Assembly: GCA_947481755.1 (NCBI GenBank)
Contig: CANKHS010000013.1
Coordinates: forward strand, 1 to 16,783
Direction of reading: 5' to 3'
Length of the DNA: 16,783 bases
DNA from: Actinomycetota bacterium
Lineage (GTDB): Bacteria; Actinomycetota; Thermoleophilia; Gaiellales; F1-60-MAGs149
Notes under the pieces: model-generated
What the model was told of the DNA's origin: nothing
Seen by the model: only the letters and a program-made list of their open reading frames with translations
Databases searched by the model: none
Shown here: piece by piece, positions 1 through 8,364 of the stretch
Layout: every line of letters begins with the position of its first letter
Position numbering within the stretch: position 1 is the first letter of the stretch
Translations under genes and position numbers: made by a program

Positions 1-22
1 CGCACAGTGAGGGAGGGCCTCC

Positions 23-2293
23 ATGGCCGTTGTCGAGAGCAGGACGTTTAAGCGCCAAGATGGCAAGGACAAGGTGACCGGACTCGGTCGCTACACGGCA
101 GACATGCAGCTCGCTGGCATGACGCACTGCAAGTTCCTCTATGCCGGCATCGCCAATGGTCGCATCACCCGCCTCGACACCAGCAAGGCCGAGGCTCTCG
201 CCGGCGTATTCGCGGTCGTCACGCACGCCGACGTCCCCGACCTCCAGCACGGTCCGTACATCCAGGACCGTCGCCTGTTCGCGCGTGAGTGGGTGCGCTT
301 CGAGGGCGAGATCATCGCCGCTGTCGCCGCCACGACACCTGCCGTCGCCCAGGCTGCACTCGACCTGATCGAGGTCGACATCGAGCCACTGCCAGTGATG
401 AACGACATCGAAGAGTCGGCTGCCCCGGGCGCCGCGCTCGTGCACCCCGATTGGGAGTCGTACGGCGACTCCTTTGACATCGTGCGAGATCGCAACGACG
501 CTGGCCGCTCCACGCTCGTCTTCGGCGACATCGACAAGGGCATGGCCGAGGCCGACACCGTCATCAGTGGTCGCTACGTGGCCGACATGCAGCACGCCGC
601 CCCGATCGAGCCGCGCGCGATTATTGCCGAGTGGCATGGCGATCAGGTCACGATCTGGTCCTCAACGCAGGTGCCGTTCAACGCCCGCGCTGGTGTTGCC
701 CACACGCTCGAGATGCCCGAGAACGCCGTGCGCGTGATCGTCCCCCACCTTGGCGGTGGCTTTGGTGGCAAGTGCGAGTTCCACTTCGAAGCCCACGTCG
801 CCGCTGTCGCCCGCAAGGCGAAGCGCCCGACCAAGCTCGTCTTCTCGCGCCGCGAAGAGTTCATCGCACCCGACCATCGCCGCGAAGGCATGGTCATCAC
901 CCTCGAAACAGGCGTCAAGCGCGACGGCACGATTACCGGCCGCCGCGGCACGATCCTGATCGACAACGGTGCCTACACCGCCGACGGCGGCTTCTTCCCA
1001 CAGCTTGCCGCGATGCACGCTGCCGGGCCGTACCGCATCCCAAGCTGCGACATCGAAGCCCGCATCGTTTACACGAACCACCAGCCTTCCGGCTCGGTGC
1101 GCGCTCCTACGGCGCCGCAGGTCAACTGGGCGCTCGAGCAGCACATGGACGTGATTGCCAAGGCAATCGGCATGGACCCGCTTGAGCTGCGCCGCAAGAA
1201 TGTGGTTCAGGACGGCGACGCCACGGTCTCTGGCCAGGTCCTCGACCCCCACGGCGCCCCGCAGTGCCTCGATGCTGCCGCCGAGATGCTCGGCTACGGC
1301 AAGGACCTGCCCGAGGATGAGGCGATCGGCATGGCGATCGGTTGGTGGCCATCCTTCGGTTCCTCGTCGGGTGCGTACATCAAGTTCAACGGCGACGGCT
1401 CGGCGACGATCGTGACCGGCGCAATGGAGTGTGGATCTGGTGCCGTCATGGCGCTTCCGCGCCTTGCCGCCGACGTGCTCGGCATGCAGCCCGAGAACTT
1501 CTCGATCGTCTATCAGGACACCGAGGCTGGCCCGTACGACATGGGTGCCTCCGGTTCGCAGACGACCTTCAACAACGGTCGTGCTGTCGTTGCAGCTGCC
1601 AACGTGATCAAGACCCGCCTCTTCGAAATGGCGTCCGAGCGGCTCGAAGCCGCTGTGGGCGATCTCGAAGTTGCCGACGGCCTCGTGCGTGTCAAAGGCT
1701 CCCCCGACAAGAGCGTCAGCATCGTCGATCTGGCCGGCGAGGCCACGGGTGGCGACCAGCTGCTCGCAACCGGCTCGGGCGATGTTCCAGCTGCTCCCGA
1801 GGTTGAAGGCTCGGCCTGTGTCGGCCGGATGGGTATGGAGTCGTGGGTTGCCCCCACCTTCTTCTGCCATGCCGCGCACGTGAAGGTCGATCGTGAGACC
1901 GGTGTGGTGCGCGTGTTGGGTATTGCGGCAGCGCACGACTCGGGCACGATCATTAACCCGCTCGGCGCTGAGGGTCAGATCGAAGGCGGTGTCGTGATGG
2001 GCATCGGCCAGGCACTCCTCGAGGGATCGAAGATTTCCGAAGACGGCCTCATCCTCAACGCGGGTCTGTTGGAGTACAAGCTGCAGACGGCTGCAGATGT
2101 CCCACCGATCCAGATCGCCTTCGTCGGCCCAGCGGCTACCGATGGTGGTCCGAGTGGCGTCAAGGGCATCGCAGAGCCGCCGAGCGTTCCGACGCTCGCC
2201 GCGATCGGCAATGCCATCGCCAAGGTGATCGGCACGCACGTGCACGAGTTGCCCATGACGCCGAACCGCGTCTGGGACACGATCAACCGCTAG
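23..2293 (+). CDS. Molybdopterin-binding large subunit of a xanthine dehydrogenase/CO dehydrogenase-superfamily hydroxylase
   Basis: This 756-residue protein is the catalytic large subunit of a molybdenum hydroxylase, a family that hydroxylates purines, N-heterocycles, aldehydes or CO and works with separate FAD and 2Fe-2S subunits. The start ATG follows a purine-rich ribosome binding site (GAGGGAGGG, 9-17). The N-terminal third reads as the aldehyde oxidase/xanthine dehydrogenase a/b hammerhead domain. The molybdopterin-binding glycine motif GGGFGGK is at residues 244-250, followed by the rest of the molybdopterin domain. The active-site loop reads SGSVRAPTAPQ (356-366), not the AYXCSFR signature of form I CO dehydrogenase CoxL, so a true CO dehydrogenase is unlikely. 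The catalytic glutamate is probably E718 in GVKGIAEPP; relatives usually have Gly where this has Ala717. The substrate cannot be told. No partner subunit follows on the right; the missing subunits may lie off the left edge. The family call is firm, the specific enzyme is open. Confidence 0.93.
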   Translation: MAVVESRTFKRQDGKDKVTGLGRYTADMQLAGMTHCKFLYAGIANGRITRLDTSKAEALAGVFAVVTHADVPDLQHGPYIQDRRLFAREWVRFEGEIIAAVAATTPAVAQAALDLIEVDIEPLPVMNDIEESAAPGAALVHPDWESYGDSFDIVRDRNDAGRSTLVFGDIDKGMAEADTVISGRYVADMQHAAPIEPRAIIAEWHGDQVTIWSSTQVPFNARAGVAHTLEMPENAVRVIVPHLGGGFGGKCEFHFEAHVAAVARKAKRPTKLVFSRREEFIAPDHRREGMVITLETGVKRDGTITGRRGTILIDNGAYTADGGFFPQLAAMHAAGPYRIPSCDIEARIVYTNHQPSGSVRAPTAPQVNWALEQHMDVIAKAIGMDPLELRRKNVVQDGDATVSGQVLDPHGAPQCLDAAAEMLGYGKDLPEDEAIGMAIGWWPSFGSSSGAYIKFNGDGSATIVTGAMECGSGAVMALPRLAADVLGMQPENFSIVYQDTEAGPYDMGASGSQTTFNNGRAVVAAANVIKTRLFEMASERLEAAVGDLEVADGLVRVKGSPDKSVSIVDLAGEATGGDQLLATGSGDVPAAPEVEGSACVGRMGMESWVAPTFFCHAAHVKVDRETGVVRVLGIAAAHDSGTIINPLGAEGQIEGGVVMGIGQALLEGSKISEDGLILNAGLLEYKLQTAADVPPIQIAFVGPAATDGGPSGVKGIAEPPSVPTLAAIGNAIAKVIGTHVHELPMTPNRVWDTINR

Positions 2294-2302
2294 AGAGTGG
2301 AG

Positions 2303-2331
2303 GCGTCGGAGGGGGCTACCCCCTTCGACGC
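2303..2331. terminator. Hairpin between convergent genes, probable bidirectional terminator
   Basis: A 13-bp stem (GCGTCGGAGGGGG pairing with CCCCCTTCGACGC, one G-T wobble) closes a 3-nt CTA loop. It fills the 41-bp gap between the stop of the molybdenum hydroxylase gene and the stop of the convergent membrane-protein gene. No T-tract follows on either strand, so a terminator role rests on its position and stem stability. Confidence 0.6.
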
Positions 2332-2334
2332 ACC

Positions 2335-3180
2335 CTAGTCCTCGCCCGTGACCTTCTTGATCCGCTCACGGTTGCGCTTGGCCTTCTCGCGACGACGCTT
2401 GATGACTTCTTTGCGTCGCTCATTCTCTTTCGGCGAGTCGTTGATCACGAGTCGACCCGTGATATCGCCGTACAGGTTGCGGAAGACGAGGGCCGAGACA
2501 GGCCAGACGATGATCGTGGTGATGGCGAACGTGACCTGCTGCTGCAAGACCGAGCCGAGCGGCGTCAGCAAGATGCCAAAGCCGACAGCGACAGCGGCGA
2601 TCACAATCACCAGGCCGAGTACACAGGCGTAGGTGCGCTTGAACCAACGTACGGTCGTGCGCATGCCCTGCCAGAGCGACCCGAACCCTGTCGCGTCGCC
2701 CGAGGCCGCGATAATCGGCGGGAAGGCGAGCAGCGGGTAAAACACGATCGCGACGAAGACAAGTTGCCAGATCAGCAGCGTGCCGACCGCGACCGTGACG
2801 ACACCGGCGATCAAGAGCGAGCCAAGCCGTCCACGGAGGCTTCCCACCACGAGCATCGTGGCAAGCGACAGCACCATGAAGTTTCCCAGCGCGAAAGCGG
2901 CCGCATAGAACAGCCCTGCCCACAATCCTGGGATCGACGTGCCAGAGACAATCAGTTTGACGCCGAGCAGCGGCAGGCCACTGACAGCGGCAATCAGCAG
3001 ATAGCCACCGAAGTTGACACCGAAGCGCCGGAAGGCGGCCTCGAAGTAGGCGCCGACGGGGTGCAGTGGACGACCAGTTGGACCGAGTGGTCCTTGTTCC
3101 ACTTCGACAACGGGCTCGTCGAGGTCGTCATCGAGCTCGGTGACGTCGGACGACGCAGATCCGCGGCGGAACAAGCCCAT
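2335..3180 (-). CDS. Multi-pass membrane protein of unknown function, last gene of the heat-shock operon
   Basis: I do not recognise the family of this 281-residue protein. Residues 1-40 are hydrophilic and acidic. From about residue 55 to 240 there are roughly six hydrophobic stretches, several with Gly/Ala/Val-rich helices, suggesting a polytopic inner-membrane domain. The last ~35 residues are strongly basic (many Arg/Lys), predicted cytoplasmic. No catalytic motif is visible. The ATG start lies only 2 nt after the clpB stop codon, so it is probably co-transcribed and translationally coupled with clpB and would be induced by heat or protein-folding stress if the operon is. The arrangement resembles other bacterial membrane proteins with a cytoplasmic basic tail, but no function should be assigned. 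It ends 3 nt before the convergent-gene hairpin. Confidence 0.85.
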   Translation of the reverse strand: MGLFRRGSASSDVTELDDDLDEPVVEVEQGPLGPTGRPLHPVGAYFEAAFRRFGVNFGGYLLIAAVSGLPLLGVKLIVSGTSIPGLWAGLFYAAAFALGNFMVLSLATMLVVGSLRGRLGSLLIAGVVTVAVGTLLIWQLVFVAIVFYPLLAFPPIIAASGDATGFGSLWQGMRTTVRWFKRTYACVLGLVIVIAAVAVGFGILLTPLGSVLQQQVTFAITTIIVWPVSALVFRNLYGDITGRLVINDSPKENERRKEVIKRRREKAKRNRERIKKVTGED

Positions 3181-3182
3181 GG

Positions 3183-5783
3183 TCAGACGGCCGCCTGTGC
3201 GGTCTCGACCGTGAAGACGATGGCGTCATCTGTGTCGTTGATTCCGGCAATCACACGGGCACCATCGCCGATATCGCCCTCGAGCAGGCGCAGCGCCAGC
3301 GGATTTTCCAGCAGGCGCTGGATTGCACGCTTGAGCGGTCGAGCGCCATACGTGGGATCGTAGCCCTCGCGAGCCAACAGATCCTTGGCAGCATCTGTCA
3401 CCTCAAAGGCCACACGACGACCCTCAACGCGGCGCACGAGACGCTGGACCTGCAGGTCGACGATCTTGCGGATCTCGAGCTCGGTCAGCCGATGGAAGAT
3501 CACTGTCTCGTCAATGCGATTGAGAAACTCGGGCCGGAACGTCTGCCGCAGCACACCATCGACACGATCACGGATCTCGTCGTGAGAGAGCTCGCCGAGC
3601 ACAAACTCGGACCCGGCATTCGACGTCATGATCAGCACGGTGTTCGTAAAGTCGACGGTGCGTCCCTGACCGTCGGTCAGCCGACCGTCATCGAGCACCT
3701 GGAGCAAGACGTTGAAGACGTCGCCGTGTGCTTTCTCGATCTCGTCGAGGAGGACGACGGAATACGGGCGTCGCCGAATCGCCTCGGTCAGCTGGCCGCC
3801 CTCGTCGTATCCGACGTAGCCGGGTGGAGCACCAACCAGACGCGAGACGGAGTGGCGTTCCATGTACTCCGACATGTCGATGCGGATCATCGACTTTTCG
3901 TCGTCGAAGAGCAGCTCGGCGAGGGTCTTGGCCAGTTCGGTCTTGCCGACACCGGTCGGACCGAGGAACAGGAACGATCCGATCGGTCGATCCGGGTCGC
4001 CGAGTCCCGCACGCGAACGGCGGATTGCGTCGGAGACAGCAGAGATTGCCTCCTCCTGCCCAACGAGGCGCTCGTGCAGACGCTCCTCGAGCTGGACGAG
4101 TTTCTGCATCTCGCCCTCCATCAGACGCGAGACAGGAATCCCCGTCCAGGCGCCAACGACTGCGGCGATATCTTCCTCGTCGACCTCTTCTTTGAGCACC
4201 GAGCCATCTTTCTGCGCCTCGTCAAGCGCCGCCGTCTCGGCCACCAGTTCGGCTTCGTAGGCAGGCAGGTCGCCGTACGTCAATTTCGCAGCGCGCTGCA
4301 GATCGGCCTCACGCTCAGCGCGCTCGGCCTCGTTCTTGACGTCCTCGATCATGCTCTTGAGGCGACGGATCGAATCGATGTGGCGCTTCTCGAGCTCCCA
4401 CCGCCCGCGCATCTCGTCGGCGATTTCCTGGAGTCCACCGAGCTCACTGGCGAGTGCCTCGCGGCGCTCGGCCGAGATGACATCGGTCTCCTTGGCGAGG
4501 GCTGCATCCTCGATTTCGATTCGTACGATGCGTCGCTCGATCTCGTCGAGCTCGGTCGGACGCGAATCAATTTCGATGCGCAGACGGCTGGCGGCCTCAT
4601 CGATCAGGTCGATGGCCTTATCGGGGAGGAAGCGATCGGCGATGTAGCGATCCGACAGCATCGCGGCAGCCACGATTGCGCTGTCCTGAATGCGCACACC
4701 GTGGTGGACCTCGTAGCGCTCCTTGAGTCCACGAAGGATGCCAATCGCATCCTCCACGTTTGGCTCGCCCACGAGCACAGGTTGGAACCGGCGAGCCAGG
4801 GCCGCGTCCTTCTCGACGTGCTTGCGGTACTCATCGAGCGTTGTCGCACCGATCGCGCGCAGCTCGCCGCGCGCCAGCATTGGCTTGAGCAGGTTGGCCG
4901 CGTCGACGGCGCCCTCGGCCGCTCCGGCACCGACGACGGTGTGGAGCTCGTCGATAAAGAGCACGATCTGGCCCTCAGCCGCCGTGACCTCGCCGAGCAC
5001 AGCCTTGAGCCGCTCCTCGAACTCGCCACGGAACTTCGCCCCCGCCAGCAGTGCACCCATATCGAGTGCCCAAATCTTGCGGCCGCGCAGACTCTCCGGC
5101 ACGTCACCCGCGACGATACGCATGGCGAGGCCTTCGGCGATGGCCGTCTTGCCAACGCCCGGCTCGCCGATCAGCACCGGATTGTTCTTGGTTCGTCGCG
5201 AGAGGACCTGGACGACACGACGGATCTCGTCGTCGCGGCCGATCACGGGATCGACCTTGCCCGCCTCGGCGGCCGCGGTGAGATCGCGCGCGTACTTCTG
5301 CAGCGCGTCGTAGAGATCCTCGGCGTTAGGGTCGGTCACACGCTTGCCGCCTCGGATGTTCTTGAGCCCGTCCAAGAGCGCGTTCTTGGTGACGTTCTGA
5401 CGGCGCAGAATGTCTTTGGCTGCACCCGAATGCTCGGCGAGTGCGATCAGGACATGCTCGGAGGCGACGTAGTCGTCGCCCATTTCCTGTGATTCCTTCG
5501 TGGCGCGCTCGAGCGTCTCGCGCAGTGCCAGTGAGGCCTGTGGCGAGGTGGCGGCACCCTGCATGCTCGGCAGCTTTTCGAGGGCGTCGTCGGTTTCGCG
5601 ACGCAGCGTTTCCACGTCAGCACCGGCGCCGCGCAAGAGCGACTCGGCAACGGAGCCCTGCTCGGCCAGCAGGCCAGCCAAGAGGTGCAGAGGGGTCAAT
5701 TCGGGATTACCGGCGACGCGGGCGCGTTCGGCTGCTGTGCCGAGCGCCTCCTGCGCCTTAACGGTCAATTTGGTGGGATCCAT
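3183..5783 (-). CDS. clpB: ATP-dependent protein disaggregase ClpB
   Basis: ClpB is a hexameric AAA+ chaperone that pulls polypeptides out of aggregates and hands them to DnaK/DnaJ/GrpE for refolding in the cytosol. At 866 residues it has the usual ClpB length. In order there are a Clp N-terminal repeat domain (about 1-145), the first AAA+ module with Walker A GEPGVGKT at 206-213 and Walker B VLFIDE, a coiled-coil middle domain (about 410-530, rich in Glu/Arg/Leu) that distinguishes ClpB from ClpA, and the second AAA+ module with Walker A GPTGVGKT at 608-615 and Walker B VVLLDE. No ClpP-binding IGF loop was noted, consistent with a disaggregase. The start ATG is preceded by GAGGA. A 41-nt gap separates it from hspR upstream; no second HAIR element or obvious promoter is seen there, so it is probably read from the dnaK promoter. 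It is followed 2 nt later by the membrane-protein gene. Confidence 0.97.
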   Translation of the reverse strand: MDPTKLTVKAQEALGTAAERARVAGNPELTPLHLLAGLLAEQGSVAESLLRGAGADVETLRRETDDALEKLPSMQGAATSPQASLALRETLERATKESQEMGDDYVASEHVLIALAEHSGAAKDILRRQNVTKNALLDGLKNIRGGKRVTDPNAEDLYDALQKYARDLTAAAEAGKVDPVIGRDDEIRRVVQVLSRRTKNNPVLIGEPGVGKTAIAEGLAMRIVAGDVPESLRGRKIWALDMGALLAGAKFRGEFEERLKAVLGEVTAAEGQIVLFIDELHTVVGAGAAEGAVDAANLLKPMLARGELRAIGATTLDEYRKHVEKDAALARRFQPVLVGEPNVEDAIGILRGLKERYEVHHGVRIQDSAIVAAAMLSDRYIADRFLPDKAIDLIDEAASRLRIEIDSRPTELDEIERRIVRIEIEDAALAKETDVISAERREALASELGGLQEIADEMRGRWELEKRHIDSIRRLKSMIEDVKNEAERAEREADLQRAAKLTYGDLPAYEAELVAETAALDEAQKDGSVLKEEVDEEDIAAVVGAWTGIPVSRLMEGEMQKLVQLEERLHERLVGQEEAISAVSDAIRRSRAGLGDPDRPIGSFLFLGPTGVGKTELAKTLAELLFDDEKSMIRIDMSEYMERHSVSRLVGAPPGYVGYDEGGQLTEAIRRRPYSVVLLDEIEKAHGDVFNVLLQVLDDGRLTDGQGRTVDFTNTVLIMTSNAGSEFVLGELSHDEIRDRVDGVLRQTFRPEFLNRIDETVIFHRLTELEIRKIVDLQVQRLVRRVEGRRVAFEVTDAAKDLLAREGYDPTYGARPLKRAIQRLLENPLALRLLEGDIGDGARVIAGINDTDDAIVFTVETAQAAV

Positions 5784-5824
5784 GATGGAAGTTCCTCAGG
5801 TAGGTATCAGATACGGGAAGTGGT

Positions 5825-6232
5825 TCAACGCATGCGCCGGCGGCGGATTACAAGCTCCGCGCCAGGCGGTGGGATATACGGCACGATCTCGTGTCGGTAG
5901 GAGCGATGCACGCTCTCGACCTCAGTCTGCATCACTCGGGCGGCCTCATCGAGCGCGGCTCCTAGGTCGGCGACCTGCTGCTCTAGCTGGTGCACGCGAT
6001 CTTCAAGCGCGAGGACATGCTCGACACCTTGGAGGGACAGACCGAGGCCCGAGGCGAGCTCGGTGATCCGCCGCAGGCGCATCAGTTCGGCATCCGAGTA
6101 GAGGCGCGTGCCGCCAGCCGTGCGACGCGGACGGACGAGGCCCCGGGTTTCGTAGAGCCGTAGCGTCTGTGGGTGCATGCCGACGAGCTCGGCCGCCACG
6201 CCAATCATGTACTTGGGGGTGTCTTCGTTCAC
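5825..6232 (-). CDS. hspR: Heat-shock transcriptional repressor HspR (MerR family)
   Basis: HspR represses the dnaK operon, and often clpB, in actinobacteria by binding HAIR inverted repeats, with DnaK acting as co-repressor. This 135-residue protein starts with a MerR-type winged helix-turn-helix (about residues 8-75), including the helix around HPQTLRLYE, a wing with RTAGGTRLYS, and a following coiled-coil region (about 80-115). The C-terminus is very basic (RRRRMR). The start is GTG and overlaps the dnaJ stop codon as GTGA, which supports this start and coupled translation; an ATG eight codons downstream (6206-6208) would cut into the domain edge. The gene order dnaK-grpE-dnaJ-hspR is the classic actinobacterial arrangement, and the operator is seen upstream of dnaK. 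Confidence 0.95.
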   Translation of the reverse strand: MNEDTPKYMIGVAAELVGMHPQTLRLYETRGLVRPRRTAGGTRLYSDAELMRLRRITELASGLGLSLQGVEHVLALEDRVHQLEQQVADLGAALDEAARVMQTEVESVHRSYRHEIVPYIPPPGAELVIRRRRMR

Positions 6233-7332
6233 GAGAACAGCTCCGCCCGCGGATCCGTGCCACCATCGAGCGCAGCAAACTTCTCGAGTGCCTCGGTCTG
6301 CTGGGTCGAGAGCCCGGTCGGCACGATCAACTTGAGCCGGACCAGGAGCGAGCCATCGTCGCCGCTCGTCGAGGGTGCGCCGAGACCACGGACGCGCAGC
6401 ATCTTGCCGTCGACCGAGCCCGCCGGGACCTTGACGCGCACCTTCTCGCCAAGTGGCGTCGGCACGTCGATCTCTGCGCCCAGCGCCGCCTCGGGAAAGG
6501 TGACGGGAACCTCCACGATGATGTCTTTTCCGCGTCGCACAAAACGCTCCGACGGCAGCACCTGCACGACGACCCAGAGATCGCCGGGCGACCCACCACT
6601 CTCGCCATCAAGGCCTTTGCCTCGCACACGAATGCGTGCGCCGTCGGCGATGCCGGCGGGGATCTTGACGGTGTAGCGCTTGGTCCGACGTTGGCGACCA
6701 GAGCCCTTACAGGTTGCGCAGGGCTTCTCGACAATCGAGCCCTGCCCACCGCAGCGCATGCAGGCCTCGGCGATCGCAAAGAACCCCTGGTTGACTTGCC
6801 GTTCGCCCGAGCCGCCACAGTCGGGACACGTCGTGCGCGACGTGCCAGCGGCTGCCCCCGTGCCCGAGCAATCCGCACAGTTGACGTCCTTGTCGACCGG
6901 CACCGTCACACGGGCGCCCCGCAATGCGTCGTCAAACGACAGCGTCACGCGCGTCTCGAGGTCGACACCACGTCGGGCAGGTCGTCGGCCTCGCCCGGCG
7001 CTTGGGCCACCACCACGACGGCGTCCGAAAAGATCGCCAAAGAGGTCGGAAATGTCGAAGCCACGATCTTGGGCGAAGTCGCGAAAATCGTTGGGGTCAA
7101 ACCCCTGTGCGCCCGTGCCACCCGAGGCGCCGAACTGGTCGTAGGCCTTGCGCTTATCGGGGTCGGACAACGTGTCGTGCGCTGCCGAGATCTCCTTGAA
7201 GCGCTCTTCTGCCTTGGGGTCATCCGGGTTGGCGTCGGGGTGATGCTTGCGGGCCAACTTGCGATAGGCCTTCTTGATCTCGTCCGCAGACGCCGTGCGC
7301 GAAACCTCAAGCACCTCGTAGAGATCACGCAT
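6229..7332 (-). CDS. dnaJ: Chaperone protein DnaJ (Hsp40)
   Basis: DnaJ delivers unfolded substrates to DnaK and stimulates its ATPase. The protein has 367 residues when started at ATG 7330-7332, where the J domain begins (MRDLYEVLEVS); the same frame stays open for 20 more codons upstream but that stretch is not J-domain sequence. The J domain covers about 1-67 with the essential HPD at 31-33. A short Gly/Phe region with FGDLFG repeats and an Arg/Gly-rich patch follows (about 68-120). Four CxxCxGxG-type zinc motifs lie at 152-159, 169-176, 191-198 and 205-212, and then the C-terminal substrate-binding domains. It is therefore a type I DnaJ. The start overlaps the end of the PH-domain gene by 8 nt and its stop overlaps hspR by 4 nt. 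Confidence 0.96.
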   Translation of the reverse strand: MRDLYEVLEVSRTASADEIKKAYRKLARKHHPDANPDDPKAEERFKEISAAHDTLSDPDKRKAYDQFGASGGTGAQGFDPNDFRDFAQDRGFDISDLFGDLFGRRRGGGPSAGRGRRPARRGVDLETRVTLSFDDALRGARVTVPVDKDVNCADCSGTGAAAGTSRTTCPDCGGSGERQVNQGFFAIAEACMRCGGQGSIVEKPCATCKGSGRQRRTKRYTVKIPAGIADGARIRVRGKGLDGESGGSPGDLWVVVQVLPSERFVRRGKDIIVEVPVTFPEAALGAEIDVPTPLGEKVRVKVPAGSVDGKMLRVRGLGAPSTSGDDGSLLVRLKLIVPTGLSTQQTEALEKFAALDGGTDPRAELFS

Positions 7333-7819
7333 TACGCACGACCTCGACAAGACCGGCGGGATCGACCGGAGACAACACGATGCGGCGGCCACCGACCTTG
7401 ATCAGCACCGTTCGGCGTACGTCCGTCACGAAGGCGCGCGTCCAGCCGCCACCGGCGACACGAAAGCGGCCGCGATAGCCATACAGGCCACCCGACCCGA
7501 GGCGAAGCCCAAGCCGTGCCTTCTCGGTATGCGGCTCGATGCGACCCGTGATCCGCGACGAGCCACGGCGGCGCTCGATAATCAGGGCATCGCGCTCGAG
7601 GTGGTACGCCACAGGTTGTGTGACGCGTAGCCAGAGGCCGATCGCACCCAGCAGGAATCCTGCCGACAACATCGCTCCGGCATGCAACGCGTTACCACTC
7701 GAAACGCCCACGCCCGTACCAACCCATGCGAGCAGGACGACGCACCAGAAGATGCCGGTGATGACCTTCTCGGCACCGCCCAGAGGGGCAGCGTCGATCG
7801 TGACGGGGGCGACGCTCAG
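7325..7819 (-). CDS. Membrane-anchored PH-domain protein (bacterial PH, bPH_5-like) inside the dnaK operon
   Basis: The C-terminal half resembles the bacterial PH-like domain family bPH_5 (PF10882), from memory of its pattern: YGYRGRFR, then an 'A-F-V-T' strand, then VLSPVDPAGLVEVVR. The function of that family is unknown. The first standard start in frame is GTG at 7711-7709 (128 residues), but the frame stays open upstream and encodes an extra hydrophobic helix (segment ITGIFWCVVLLAWVG), giving the usual two-helix anchor plus PH domain. A CTG at 7819-7817 overlaps the grpE stop as CTGA and has GGAGG 6 nt before it, matching the overlap style of the whole operon, so I place the start there (164 residues). 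No ATG, GTG or TTG exists in frame between CTG and the downstream GTG. The stop overlaps dnaJ by 8 nt. The gene is confident; the start is not. Confidence 0.75.
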   Translation of the reverse strand: MSVAPVTIDAAPLGGAEKVITGIFWCVVLLAWVGTGVGVSSGNALHAGAMLSAGFLLGAIGLWLRVTQPVAYHLERDALIIERRRGSSRITGRIEPHTEKARLGLRLGSGGLYGYRGRFRVAGGGWTRAFVTDVRRTVLIKVGGRRIVLSPVDPAGLVEVVRNA

Positions 7820-8364
7820 GATGCGCCTCCGGCAACCACCACACGGGCGGGTCGCAACACGCGATCACCAAGCAGGAAGCCCTTTTGGAGCACCTGCAGG
7901 ACGGTGCCATCAGGGGCATCCGCCGGCTGAGACAGCAAGGCCTCGTGACGGTGTGGATCGAACATCTCGCCCGTCGGGTCGAGCTCGGCCACACCTTCGC
8001 GCTCGAGCAACGTCCAGAGTGCACGATGGACCAATGCCACGCCGTTGGCGATGGCATCGTTCTCGGCGGTTTCAAACGCCTCGAGCGCGCGCTCAAGATC
8101 GTCAAAAACCGGCAAGAGGTCACGCAAGAGACGTTCGGCTGCGCGCTCGCGCAACTCCTCGTGCTCACGCGCCATGCGCTTCTTGTAATTGTCGAATTCG
8201 GCTGCGAGTCGTCGCAGCTGATCGAGATAGTCGTCGCGGTCGCGCTCGGCCAGAGTCAGCGGATCGAGCTCTTCTTCGACGAGCTCGGCCTCAACCTCCG
8301 AGACGATCGGCTCCTCCCCGCCCTCGGCGGGGAGGTCCGAATCTACCGGGTCGTGCGCGCTCAT
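7816..8364 (-). CDS. grpE: Nucleotide exchange factor GrpE
   Basis: GrpE releases ADP from DnaK and so resets its substrate cycle. This 182-residue protein has an acidic N-terminus (about 1-30, many Glu/Asp), a long coiled-coil helix (about 35-95, with [19 protein letters not shown] matching the GrpE dimerisation helix), and the C-terminal beta domain with the GrpE signature around ATG-proximal [12 protein letters not shown] and the ending GYLLGDR-like stretch (here [16 protein letters not shown]). Start ATG overlaps the dnaK stop codon as ATGA, and the stop overlaps the proposed start of the PH-domain gene. It is the second gene of the operon, in the standard position after dnaK. Confidence 0.96.
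   Translation of the reverse strand: MSAHDPVDSDLPAEGGEEPIVSEVEAELVEEELDPLTLAERDRDDYLDQLRRLAAEFDNYKKRMAREHEELRERAAERLLRDLLPVFDDLERALEAFETAENDAIANGVALVHRALWTLLEREGVAELDPTGEMFDPHRHEALLSQPADAPDGTVLQVLQKGFLLGDRVLRPARVVVAGGAS

Noticed and set aside
662..2245. A 527-codon open frame on the - strand opposite the molybdenum hydroxylase gene
   Set aside because: Antisense frame of a GC-rich gene with no family resemblance.
23..2293. Calling the molybdenum hydroxylase CoxL, a CO dehydrogenase subunit
   Set aside because: The AYXCSFR active-site signature of form I CoxL is absent; the loop reads SGSVRAPTAPQ.
3492..5492. A 666-codon open frame on the + strand opposite clpB
   Set aside because: It mirrors the codon bias of clpB, has no recognisable domain, and clpB itself is an unmistakable full-length family member.
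5784..5824. A second HAIR element in the hspR-clpB gap
   Set aside because: The only partial match (CCTGAGG on the - strand) is the clpB ribosome binding region and has no correctly spaced partner arm.
7333..7392. Twenty-codon N-terminal extension of DnaJ
   Set aside because: The J domain always starts at or near the MRDLYEVL-type sequence; the extra codons overlap the PH-domain gene in another frame.
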